Shown one piece after another: positions 43,834 to 52,294 of a stretch of 64,000 nucleotides of DNA. Position 1 is the first letter of the stretch. The number at the start of each line of letters is the position of its first letter. Origin of the DNA: Armatimonadota bacterium. GTDB lineage: Bacteria; Armatimonadota; Zipacnadia; Zipacnadales; JABUFB01. The translations under genes and the position numbers were made by a program. The notes under the pieces are model-generated. The model did no database searches, was not told where the DNA came from, and worked only from the letters and a program-made list of their open reading frames with translations. Where the stretch lies: assembly GCA_013314775.1 (NCBI GenBank), contig JABUFB010000007.1:62001-126000 (forward strand), in the 5' to 3' direction.

Positions 43834-46131
43834 CTACTGGCCCTTGAAGCAGTAGATGCAGCCGTCGTTACTGCCAACGAAGACGTGTCCGGCCGATGCA
43901 GCGGCGGATGACTGCACCTCCCCGCCCGTCTCGTACTGCCAGACGACGGTCTGGCTCTCTGATTCGATGGCATAGAACTGGCGGTCATGGGAACCGCAGT
44001 AGACCACGGTGCCGCTCACCAGCGGCGAACTGTGCACCCAGTCGCCTGTAGGAATGCGCCAGTTGAGAGATCCCGTGCGGGCATCCAGGCAGTAAATATA
44101 GTGATCGCGCGAGCCGATGTAGAGGTTCTCGCCCACGAGGCTCGCCGACGCGTGGATCTCCCCCTCGGTGCGGTACTCCCAGAGCTTCTGGCCCGTGGGC
44201 GCGTCGATGCAGTAGACGTGGTGATCGGTGGAGCCGAAGAAGACGCGCTCTTCTGCGTAGACCGGTGCGCCCAGAACCTCCCCTGCGCTGGTGTACTCCC
44301 AGATCAGCCTGCCCGTGGCGGCATTGATGGCGTACAACCTGTGGTCACTGGAACCGACGTAGACAGTGCCGTTCCAGTAGGCCGGGGATGAGATGATCTC
44401 GCCCTGGGAGCGGAAGGCCCACACCTGCTGGCCGCTGATGGTGTGGATGGCGTAGACGCGGCCATCACAGCTGCCGAAGAAGAGCATGTTTCGCCAGCCG
44501 GCGGGACCGCAGACCACCTCTCCCGCAGTGGTGAACTCCCAGATGCGTCGTCCTGTTCCGGCATCCAGCGCAATCAGGTTGGTCTTGCAGCCGATGAAAA
44601 GCGTGCGGCCGTTGACGATGGCCGGGCTACTCATGATCTCGTGGGCGAATTCAACGCTCCAGATGGCCTTGCCATCACGGGCGCTCAGGGCCGTCACCCG
44701 GCCATTGCGACCCGGCCGGTCCACGAAGGCTCCGGCGAAGACGACTCCGTTTACCACTGCGGGTGAGCTGATGACCCACTCGCCGATGCGCTGCTGCCAG
44801 CGCTTGCGCAAGGGCGGCGCGATGAGCTCCGGCGTGTATCCGCTGCGGGTGACATTGCCCCGAAACATGGGCCAGTTGTAGGCCTTTTGAGGGGCATCGG
44901 GCTTCTGCCGTGCCAGTTCCAGCGCGATCTCGTCCAATAGTGTCCGAGCCTGGGTATGTTCGGGCTCGCGCTGCATGGCCTCGCGCAGGAGGGCCAGGGC
45001 CTGACGCAAGCGGCCTTGCTCACGCTGTTGGATTGCCTGAGCCACCAGTTCGCGCGCCGGTGTGGTCTCGGAAGCCTCTTCCGGTACCGACGGTCGCGCC
45101 GGCGTGGTGCGGTCGCGCTCTATGGAGGTCGGTGCCTGCACCGGTTCGGGGTGCGCAATTGCCCCATATCTGGCGACGTCGAAGGACGCCTTGCAGACCG
45201 GGCAGACGCGATAGTCGTAGCTGGTCATGTACCCGCAGCCCTGACAGTGCTTGATCTCCACGTCTGCGGCGGCATCCTGAACCAGGGGGCGGATGCCCTT
45301 GAGCGCCTCGGACAGGGCCGCGAAGCTCGGGTACCGGTCTGCGCGAGCCTTCGCGATACACATCATGACGACGTCACTCAGCTCAGGCGGAACCTGGGGG
45401 ACCAGTTCGGTCGGTGGCGGCGGCAGCTTGCTCAGGATGCTGTTTATGACCGCGCCGACGGTGTCGCCCGTAACGGGAGCCTTGCCGGTCAGGGCCGCGT
45501 AGAGTGAAGCGCCGAAGGAGAAGACGTCGGAGGTTGCGTCCGCCGAGCCCGCGTCCAGGAACTGTTCGGGCGGCATATACAGGTACGTTCCCAGGCCCAC
45601 GCCGACATCGGTCATTTCACGTCCCTGTCCATAGACCTTGGCGAGACCGAAGTCGGTGACCTTCACCCCCATGCGCTTGTCCAGCATGATATTGGCGGGC
45701 TTCAGGTCTCTGTGGACCACGCCCTTCTGGCCCCGCACCTCAGCGGTGTGCACATAGCACATCGCCTCGCACACCTGCAGGGCGTACTCCATGACTTGCG
45801 GCGGGAAAAGGTTTCTCTCCGTGTCGATAAGCCGCTTGAGATCAGTCCCGTCCACATACTCCAGCCACAGGAAAGGCTGGCCGTTGATGTCGCGGTAGAT
45901 GATGGCCTCCACCACGTGCTGGTGGCGACCGATGTTCATCCACGTCTTGGCCTCCTCACAGAAACGCTCCACCGCACTACGCTCTTCGAGAAGATCCTCC
46001 TTGACCGTCTTGATGGCGAAGCGCTTGTGGCTGAACTCGTCCAGCACGATATAGACGATGCTCATGCCGCCGCGATGCTTCTCCACCACTTTGTACTGGC
46101 CGTCGATCAGCGATGTGAGTTGGAATTCCAT
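43834..46131 (-). CDS. Ser/Thr protein kinase with zinc ribbon, TPR-like helices and eight-bladed PQQ propeller
   Basis: A 765-residue protein. The kinase domain (about 1-265) has the ATP Lys in FAIKTVKE, the catalytic loop HRDLKPANIML and DFGLAK. A zinc-ribbon-like pair CQGCGY...CPVCKASF lies near 300, and a helical TPR-like part (ARELVAQAIQQREQGRLRQA) near 370. Residues about 430-765 form eight PQQ-type blades, each about 40 residues (for example SSPAYWNGTVYVGSSDHRLY then NAATGRLIWEY). No membrane segment separates the kinase from the propeller, so the propeller appears cytoplasmic, unlike the common membrane-anchored kinases with external sensor domains. The start at 46131 is preferred (AGGAA upstream) over a GTG at 46158. 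It lies 60 bases downstream of the heparinase gene. Confidence 0.88.
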   Translation of the reverse strand: MEFQLTSLIDGQYKVVEKHRGGMSIVYIVLDEFSHKRFAIKTVKEDLLEERSAVERFCEEAKTWMNIGRHQHVVEAIIYRDINGQPFLWLEYVDGTDLKRLIDTERNLFPPQVMEYALQVCEAMCYVHTAEVRGQKGVVHRDLKPANIMLDKRMGVKVTDFGLAKVYGQGREMTDVGVGLGTYLYMPPEQFLDAGSADATSDVFSFGASLYAALTGKAPVTGDTVGAVINSILSKLPPPPTELVPQVPPELSDVVMMCIAKARADRYPSFAALSEALKGIRPLVQDAAADVEIKHCQGCGYMTSYDYRVCPVCKASFDVARYGAIAHPEPVQAPTSIERDRTTPARPSVPEEASETTPARELVAQAIQQREQGRLRQALALLREAMQREPEHTQARTLLDEIALELARQKPDAPQKAYNWPMFRGNVTRSGYTPELIAPPLRKRWQQRIGEWVISSPAVVNGVVFAGAFVDRPGRNGRVTALSARDGKAIWSVEFAHEIMSSPAIVNGRTLFIGCKTNLIALDAGTGRRIWEFTTAGEVVCGPAGWRNMLFFGSCDGRVYAIHTISGQQVWAFRSQGEIISSPAYWNGTVYVGSSDHRLYAINAATGRLIWEYTSAGEVLGAPVYAEERVFFGSTDHHVYCIDAPTGQKLWEYRTEGEIHASASLVGENLYIGSRDHYIYCLDARTGSLNWRIPTGDWVHSSPLVSGTVVYCGSHDRQFYAIESESQTVVWQYETGGEVQSSAAASAGHVFVGSNDGCIYCFKGQ

Positions 46132-46191
46132 GGGTACCCGTTCCTGCTGTGATGGCACGTCCCGCAGCCCGGTCGGGATGAGGTGCCGTGG

Positions 46192-49100
46192 TTACTGCCC
46201 TGAGGCACGCTGTCCGGCGATGCGCACCTCACCGTTCCCTGTCACGAGCACTTGCCGCAGTTTGCCATCTACATACCGAAGCAATGCCCCCTGCCCCCGG
46301 AGTTCGAAGTCTTCCGCGGTGAGGGTGCCCCCGCCCGGGTTGACTAACAGGATATCTCGTGTGGACCCGCCAGTCACCTCCACGGCGACAGGTTGCTCAT
46401 TGGGGTCGCCCTCGGCGCGAGCGGTAACCGGGAGCATGCGCACCGACAACTCTGGCGCATCGCCATCGAACACCGCCATGGCCGTCGCGTAGAGCGCCTT
46501 GCGGCCCGTGACGCGGGAGACCACGAAGGGCACTTTGATCTTTGTGGGATTGCCCATGCCGATTGCCGAGAAGAGATGCGCCTGGCCTTCGGCCACATTC
46601 TGGGTCAGCTTGAGCCCCGGACCGCCTTCCTGCCGCCAGATCGCAGCCCAGTCCGAGCCGATGTCGCCCTCGCGCCACTCCTTCGCCCAGTCATAGCCGT
46701 CGCCCGCCGGGGCCTTCTCAAGCGCGGACAGTGCCACCGGGGTCTCCAGGGCGCCGCGGTTGTGGTAGGTCCAGTCAAAGGTTCGTTCATCTTCGCTCTC
46801 GCACAGGACCACATCGATGACCCGGTCACCGATGAGGGCCATAGTCCGACGGAGACGAACGCCGCCGTAAGCCTCGTCAGCCCGGGCGCTGGCCACTGCC
46901 ATGTTGTCGTCCTCGGCGAAGAACTGGAGTGTCCCGGTGCAGGGCTTCTGGCTCTTGCCGTCCACGACCACGGTATTGTGGCTAATGGTCTGGCGGAACC
47001 AGCCGCCATGAGCCGGGTTGCCGTAGGCAATGCAGCCCGGGTCCTCGGCCAGCAGGGCTCCGTGACCGTAGAGGACGAACCCGAGCTTGTCCGGGTGTCC
47101 GTGTCCGCCACCGTGAGGGCCGTAGTCCAGCGCGAGGTAGTTGTGGGGCACGTAGCGGTCCGCACCCTTTTCGCCGGTCTCCCCGGACCGCAAGACCGCA
47201 TAACCGGCGGCAGGGAAAAGCGTGGACTCGAGACGGAAATCCTCTTGCGCGCCCAGCTCCGCGCCGAATAGCAGCGTCTCCAGGCTGTTGCGGCTGCTAT
47301 TGAGTATCGGCAGGAGGTGGCGCGGGTCCTGCCAGCGCGCATAAGCGATCTCGTAGCGGTTCCCACCGCCGAGCGCGTTGGATGTTCCGCTGTCATTGAA
47401 TGCGGGGAGCACACCGCCGGGACCCATGAAAGCCAACGGAGCATCATACATGCTCTTGTAGCGGTCAGTGTAAAGGTCGATGCCGATGTTCCGCGCTGCA
47501 ATTGCCAGGGGCTCCAGGGCCATCATCGTGTAAAAGTGGTACCCCCAGGCGCTCTCGTACCAGAAGCCATCATCGGTGACACCTTTCTCGATCTGCGCCC
47601 GGAAGCCCTTCGGCCCATTGATTGCGTCCCCTGCGAAGCGCTCATCAGAGAGGGCAATGCCCACCAGCCCGTAGGCCGACGCGTGCCAACAGCAGATATT
47701 GTGGATGCCCCACTGGTGATCGTGGATCAGTTCCGCCGCGGGGATCAGCATTTTCGTGGCGATTAGCTCTACGTCTTCGGTGGAAAGGGTGTCATAAATG
47801 CAGTCGAACCCCTGCACCAGGGGGATCAACCAGGTGGATTCGTCTAGAGTCTGGGGCCCGACGTGACCGCCCCCGCGATTGGGCTTGCCGTTGATGTCAT
47901 GCAGCGGGTAGTTCAGGTAGCGTTCGGCGTACCCCAGGAGGATCTCGCGAGCGCGCTCCGCATACTTCCGCTCTCCTGTGAATACATAGACCAGGCCGAG
48001 ATCGCGGATGGCCTGGGATAGAGCATTGTGTTCTCGGTCCAGCACCACGTCATCATACGGCCAGCCGGTGTAGGATGCGCCACAGTCGGGGCAGACGTGC
48101 TCGGTGGGTGACTTTGTGGTGAGCCGGCCGCCGCATTTCTTGCAGGTGTACCAGTGCCACCACTGCCCGCCGCGATCGGGGTATTTGATCTCTCTGGTCA
48201 GCCATGAATCGGCCCGGGCCACCAGGCTCTTGTAGATGCCCTCCGCCTTCGGGTCCTGCCCGACTTTCGCCAGAACTTCGGCGGCCTGCTCGCGGGTGAT
48301 GAGCAAGCATGGATGCTTGACTGTCTTGAGTGGGACCGGCAGAGAGAGGTCGACGGACATGGCGGTATCGTTCGCTCCTGCAGGACTGAAAGAGACCCGG
48401 GTTGTCAGCACGCTCAGCGGAGCGGCAACTTCCGGCCCGGAGACGGCAGTAGAGAGAGTGACCTCCACCTCTGCTGATGTCGCGGGGGCGATTTCCACAC
48501 TTTCGGGCACGTTCACCTGCAGAAGGTCGGCCGTGGCGCTCAGACTGGTGGCGAAGGTTGCGGTCTCCGCGGTGGTGTTCGCAAGCGTGATCCGGTATCC
48601 CAGGCGCAGGCGACCGCCCTCGGTGACGGGCTCCCCTCGCTCCACATTCTTGATGCGCAAGGGGTCGCGCTCCAGGCGGATATTGTCGATGAGCACCGGG
48701 TGAGCTTTGCCGTCGGCGAATTGGGCGCGAAACATGATGACCTGTGACTTCTCGTCCGGCTTCTCCCCCCAGAGCCACTGAGGTGCGCGGAGATTGATCG
48801 TCGCGGTGCGCCACTGGCCGGCCGGAACGTCGCCTTTGGAGGCGATCTGCCAGGTCGCCTGCATACCGTCGCCGAGAGGCCAGTCCACAATCTTGACGCC
48901 CCACCACTCGCAGGTCGTCCCTTCAAGGCGGTAGTCGAAGATGAGGCGGTCCCACTCGCTCATTTCGATACCGCGGCCCGCGAAGTTGAAGTTCACAGCC
49001 TTCGGGCCCGTGCCGGGGTCGGGTTCCCATTCAAGGGCGCCCTCGCCCTGGCTTGCCTGTGCCACGATCTGTGTTTTGCCTCCCCAGCCCGTGAGTTTGC

Positions 49101-49203
49101 CCTCGAAGTCCTCGAGGGACTGCAGCACGGGTGCGGCGGCAGCGATTGACACGGTCAATAGAGCGGTCACGGTTAGCCAGCTATTGAGGCTGAGCTTCAT
49201 CAT
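46192..49203 (-). CDS. Secreted heparinase II/III-like polysaccharide lyase with zinc ribbon
   Basis: A 1003-residue protein with a signal peptide (MMKLSLNSWLTVTALLTVSI). Residues about 25-180 look like a carbohydrate-binding beta sandwich (SLEDFEGKLTGWGG). Residues about 390-700 are the alpha/alpha toroid of the family (ESTWLIPLVQGFDCIYDTL; HQWGIHNICCWHASAYGLVG), and 700 to the end form the beta sandwich with the conserved YGPHGGGHGHPDKLGF active-site strand and its His. A Cys4 zinc-ribbon (CKKCGG...CPDCGAS) is inserted near residues 350-375. The start is set by GGGAG upstream of the ATG at 49203, which overlaps the end of the cyclase gene by 23 bases. It probably cleaves acidic polysaccharides outside the cytoplasm. 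Confidence 0.82.
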   Translation of the reverse strand: MMKLSLNSWLTVTALLTVSIAAAAPVLQSLEDFEGKLTGWGGKTQIVAQASQGEGALEWEPDPGTGPKAVNFNFAGRGIEMSEWDRLIFDYRLEGTTCEWWGVKIVDWPLGDGMQATWQIASKGDVPAGQWRTATINLRAPQWLWGEKPDEKSQVIMFRAQFADGKAHPVLIDNIRLERDPLRIKNVERGEPVTEGGRLRLGYRITLANTTAETATFATSLSATADLLQVNVPESVEIAPATSAEVEVTLSTAVSGPEVAAPLSVLTTRVSFSPAGANDTAMSVDLSLPVPLKTVKHPCLLITREQAAEVLAKVGQDPKAEGIYKSLVARADSWLTREIKYPDRGGQWWHWYTCKKCGGRLTTKSPTEHVCPDCGASYTGWPYDDVVLDREHNALSQAIRDLGLVYVFTGERKYAERAREILLGYAERYLNYPLHDINGKPNRGGGHVGPQTLDESTWLIPLVQGFDCIYDTLSTEDVELIATKMLIPAAELIHDHQWGIHNICCWHASAYGLVGIALSDERFAGDAINGPKGFRAQIEKGVTDDGFWYESAWGYHFYTMMALEPLAIAARNIGIDLYTDRYKSMYDAPLAFMGPGGVLPAFNDSGTSNALGGGNRYEIAYARWQDPRHLLPILNSSRNSLETLLFGAELGAQEDFRLESTLFPAAGYAVLRSGETGEKGADRYVPHNYLALDYGPHGGGHGHPDKLGFVLYGHGALLAEDPGCIAYGNPAHGGWFRQTISHNTVVVDGKSQKPCTGTLQFFAEDDNMAVASARADEAYGGVRLRRTMALIGDRVIDVVLCESEDERTFDWTYHNRGALETPVALSALEKAPAGDGYDWAKEWREGDIGSDWAAIWRQEGGPGLKLTQNVAEGQAHLFSAIGMGNPTKIKVPFVVSRVTGRKALYATAMAVFDGDAPELSVRMLPVTARAEGDPNEQPVAVEVTGGSTRDILLVNPGGGTLTAEDFELRGQGALLRYVDGKLRQVLVTGNGEVRIAGQRASGQ

Positions 49204-51178
49204 GTGCACTCCCGATATCGTTGGCCTGCGGCGTCTCCAGCATGCCGAGAACCTCATACACGCGGTGGGGTTCGTCGATGCCGCGGATCTCCTGCAGGCC
49301 CAGGTCGCGACACTCCACCATGTCGCGCACGAGGTCGTATGTCGCCTCGCTGATGATGATAGAGGCGCCGAGGTCCTTGCACAGTGCCTGCAGGCGGCTG
49401 GCAAGGTTCACATTTTCCCCGATGACAGTATATTGCATGCGGGAACCCGAGCCAACACAGCCGACAATGGACTCCCCTGTGTCAATGCCGATGCCCGCTG
49501 CAAGCTCCGGCATGCCCAGAAAGGCCCATTCGTCCCGCCGACGGGCAATCCGCTGCTGCATGGTCAGTGCGCAGGCCACCGCGAGGCGCGGGTGATCGAC
49601 CTGTTCCACGGGTGCGTTGAAGAACGCCATAATCTCGTCGCCCATGAACTTGTCAAGAGTCCCGCCGAAGCTGAAGATCACCTCGTGCATCAACTCGAAG
49701 TACCTGTTGAGCAGGACCACGGTGCGCTCGGCCCCGAGCCGTCGACTGGCGGCGGTGAACCCGCGCAGGTCCGCGAAGAGCACGGTAACGGTGCGCGTCT
49801 CGCCGACGAACGCCGCATCCGCATCATCTTGGGTCAGCAGCGCTGCAACTTCGGGCGGAACGAACTGCGCGAGGGTGTTCATCAGGGCGCTTTCCTTGCG
49901 CTCCTGGGTGATGACGCGAACCGAGATCGCCGCCAGCAGAGAGAGTACCATCGCCAGAGACGGGACGAACATGGGGGCGATTACGCCGAAGCGGTTGAAG
50001 GCCCAGACTGCCAGGGCGTTGTGCAGGACCAGGCAGGCTGCGGCCACCGGCACGTGGACCCGCGCCCGGGTGGTGGTGACCAGGGCGCCGATGAGCAGTG
50101 TCCAGACCAGTACCGCGAGCAACGTCGCTTCGGGACGCCAGCGACGGATGAACTGCCCGGTCAGGACGGTGTCCAGCGCGTTGGCCTGGACCTCGACTCC
50201 CTTGGCGACCGGCTCGAAAGGGGTGGGGCGCACGTCGTGAAGGCCTATAGCGGTAACTGCGATGAAAACAATCTTGTCCCGGAAAGTGTCTGGCTGAACC
50301 TCGGCACTCCCGGCCAGCAGATCGCCGGCAGATACGTGCGGAAAGGGCTGGCCGGGGCCGGCGAAGTTGATGAGCATCGTCCCCTCGCGTCCGATGGGGA
50401 TGCGTCGCTGGGCCCCGAGTTGCACATGGGAACCCATGCGGACCTGGATCTCTTCAGACGGCACGCCCAATGCACGCGCGGCGACCGAGAGCCATAGTGA
50501 CTGGTAAAGCCCGCCGCCAGCCTGCACAACCGGCGGACTCTCGCGGTAGATGCCGTCCAGCGACGCGATGACATCCACGAAGCCCACGCCTCGCGCAACC
50601 CGGGCGATCTCGGGCAGGGGGCCAATGGCGCCGGTAGCGCTATACAGATGTGAGAAAGCGTTGAGTCCCACGCCCCGACTGATGTTGGTTCTCGGCAGAG
50701 CGAACCGCGCGAGTCCGTCGGTCGCACTCGCCCCGTCCGGCCGGTTCTCCGCACCCGAAAGCAACGCAGCAGCATGCACGGTGCTGCCGTAGTCGCGGCA
50801 GGCGCGCACCAGGGCCTGGTCGGACCGGGCGCCGCCGGGGCCCGGCTCCGCGAGCAAGATGTCGAAGGCGATCACGCGCGCTCCCGCTTCGCGCAGGACC
50901 TCGATGAGCCGGGCGTAACGTTCCCGGGGCCACGGCCAGGGCCCGACGCGCGTCAGACTGTTGTCATCCACGGCGACGATGACGATCTGGTCACTGGAGG
51001 TACGGGCGCCACGGTTGAGAAAACGGGCGTCGATGGTCCTCAGTTCGAATCGCTCCAGGATGTCGCCCGGCGGGGTGAGCGTCCACGCCACGATCAATAG
51101 ACCGACCCCGAGCACAGTAAGCAGGGGCGCGATTGCCTGGTGTCCTGATTGGTTCTCCGGCGCTGTGTCGCGCCTCAT
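49181..51178 (-). CDS. CHASE2-domain class III adenylate/guanylate cyclase
   Basis: A 665-residue membrane signalling protein. A membrane helix at about 18-36 precedes a CHASE2 sensor domain outside the cytoplasm (FELRTIDARFLNRG, IVAVDDNSLTRVGPWPWPRE, FDILLAEPG), then three membrane helices (about 345-430) and a class III cyclase domain (about 470-640). Catalytic residues are visible: metal-binding Asp in LFADLRGFT and FMGDEIMAFF, the purine-reading Lys in LDKFMGD, and the transition-state Asn and Arg in GENVNLASRL. The Asp usual at the second purine-reading position is Glu in GENVN. It is the first gene of an operon with the heparinase and the kinase, and is divergent from the FecR gene. Confidence 0.9.
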   Translation of the reverse strand: MRRDTAPENQSGHQAIAPLLTVLGVGLLIVAWTLTPPGDILERFELRTIDARFLNRGARTSSDQIVIVAVDDNSLTRVGPWPWPRERYARLIEVLREAGARVIAFDILLAEPGPGGARSDQALVRACRDYGSTVHAAALLSGAENRPDGASATDGLARFALPRTNISRGVGLNAFSHLYSATGAIGPLPEIARVARGVGFVDVIASLDGIYRESPPVVQAGGGLYQSLWLSVAARALGVPSEEIQVRMGSHVQLGAQRRIPIGREGTMLINFAGPGQPFPHVSAGDLLAGSAEVQPDTFRDKIVFIAVTAIGLHDVRPTPFEPVAKGVEVQANALDTVLTGQFIRRWRPEATLLAVLVWTLLIGALVTTTRARVHVPVAAACLVLHNALAVWAFNRFGVIAPMFVPSLAMVLSLLAAISVRVITQERKESALMNTLAQFVPPEVAALLTQDDADAAFVGETRTVTVLFADLRGFTAASRRLGAERTVVLLNRYFELMHEVIFSFGGTLDKFMGDEIMAFFNAPVEQVDHPRLAVACALTMQQRIARRRDEWAFLGMPELAAGIGIDTGESIVGCVGSGSRMQYTVIGENVNLASRLQALCKDLGASIIISEATYDLVRDMVECRDLGLQEIRGIDEPHRVYEVLGMLETPQANDIGSAHDEAQPQ

Positions 51179-51246
51179 TGTAGGGCTCCCGCCGATGCTG
51201 TCACGCTCCGGGCGAACATTGTGGGCCCAGAGTGGCGTCGTTTGAA

Positions 51247-51275
51247 TTGCCGCGGCTGCGGGTATCAGTTATGAT
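51247..51275 (+). promoter_or_regulatory. Candidate promoter for the FecR-domain gene
   Basis: TTGCCG at 51247-51252 and TATGAT at 51270-51275 are separated by 17 bases. A start near 51282 would give a leader of about 70 bases that contains the pairing described below. Confidence 0.45.
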
Positions 51276-51300
51276 GCTGACAAGCGAACGCACGTTTCTG

Positions 51301-51357
51301 CGCATATTGGGTTCGTCAAAGCAACACCCAGGAGGGCTGGGTCAAACATCATATGCG
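51301..51357 (+). promoter_or_regulatory. 5' leader pairing that would mask the FecR start codon
   Basis: CGCATAT (51301-51307) is perfectly complementary to ATATGCG (51351-51357), which contains the ATG at 51353. Inside, TGGGT (51308-51312) or TGGGT (51338-51342) can pair with ACCCA (51326-51330), the latter placing the GGAGGG ribosome binding site in the loop. The pairing could regulate translation; chance is not excluded. Confidence 0.3.
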
Positions 51358-52240
51358 AAGAGCGTCCCTTGTACTCATCATAAGCTTGGCGATACTTGCG
51401 GCCATCAGCATGTTTATGCTGGAGTCTCTCCTGGTCGTCCAGCGTGTCGCCGCAATCACGAACCCTACCGGCGCGATCAGTATTCGCCCTCAGGGCAGCA
51501 ATGCCTTCGTGAACCTTGGCGACACGAAACGGGTCATGGCCGGCACCGTCATCAAGACCGGGTCTGATGGCGAGCTTATGCTCAATTGGGTGGACGGGTC
51601 ACGAATCAAGGTGGGCCCGAACACCACCATGCAGGTGCTCAAGTGTCAGGTGAATCGTGCGCGATCCAGCGAGAGCTACCTGTTCAAGCTGGACCTGGGG
51701 CGTGTATGGGTGCGCGTGCTCAAGCGGCTGTCACAGCGGTCGAAGTTCGAGATCAGCACCCCAACCGCGACCGCTGCGGTGCGCGGAACGATCTTCTCGG
51801 TCGCCGTGGCGGAAGACGGGTCCACCAGCGTCTCAGTGCTGCGGGGACAGGTTGACGTCGTGACCGACGAGGGTGATGTTGCGGTCCGGGCCGATCAGAT
51901 AGCGGAAGTCGGCCGCGACGCTACCCCAGCGGTACTTGAGCAGAGCGACGCGGACCAGGCCCAGTGGAAGTCGGTCGCGGATGTGGCCCGGCCCGCGCTG
52001 ACCGTCGACAAGCCCATCGGAGACCGAATGCCCGCGGGGGCCCAGTCTGTTCACGTCAGCGGCACGGCGGAGCGTGGGGCCCAGGTGACCGTCAATGGTC
52101 ATCCGGTGGCCGTGAAGATCAACGGCAGATTCGAGACGGACCTACCACTGCCCCACGGGACGGAGCCGGTACGGATCGAAGTCCGGGCGCGCGATGAGAA
52201 GGGCTTCGAGAGCGTCGTGGTGCGCAAGCTGACTCGGTAA
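51353..52240 (+). CDS. FecR-domain protein with C-terminal Ig-like domain
   Basis: A 295-residue protein with an N-terminal membrane anchor (about 5-30). Residues about 40-165 form the FecR beta domain (LGDTKRVMAGTVIKTGSDGE, GSRIKVGPNTTM, KFEISTPTATAAVRGTIFSV), and about 215-295 an Ig-like domain (AQVTVNGHPVAVKINGRFET). FecR domains outside sigma/TonB contexts often occur near CHASE2 proteins, as here, where the cyclase gene is divergent. The nearest ribosome binding site (GGAGGG at 51331-51336) is about 16 bases from the ATG, unusually far, and no other in-frame start exists. It lacks the N-terminal anti-sigma segment, so it is unlikely to be a classic FecR regulator. Confidence 0.85.
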   Translation: MRRASLVLIISLAILAAISMFMLESLLVVQRVAAITNPTGAISIRPQGSNAFVNLGDTKRVMAGTVIKTGSDGELMLNWVDGSRIKVGPNTTMQVLKCQVNRARSSESYLFKLDLGRVWVRVLKRLSQRSKFEISTPTATAAVRGTIFSVAVAEDGSTSVSVLRGQVDVVTDEGDVAVRADQIAEVGRDATPAVLEQSDADQAQWKSVADVARPALTVDKPIGDRMPAGAQSVHVSGTAERGAQVTVNGHPVAVKINGRFETDLPLPHGTEPVRIEVRARDEKGFESVVVRKLTR

Positions 52241-52294
52241 TCCATCCCAGCCACAGGACCGGCGCGGTCCACCGTCTCGAGCACGGGGGGCGCA

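Noticed and set aside
51242-51275. Promoter using TTGAAT with TATGAT
   Set aside because: The spacing is 22 bases, too long; TTGCCG at 51247 gives 17.
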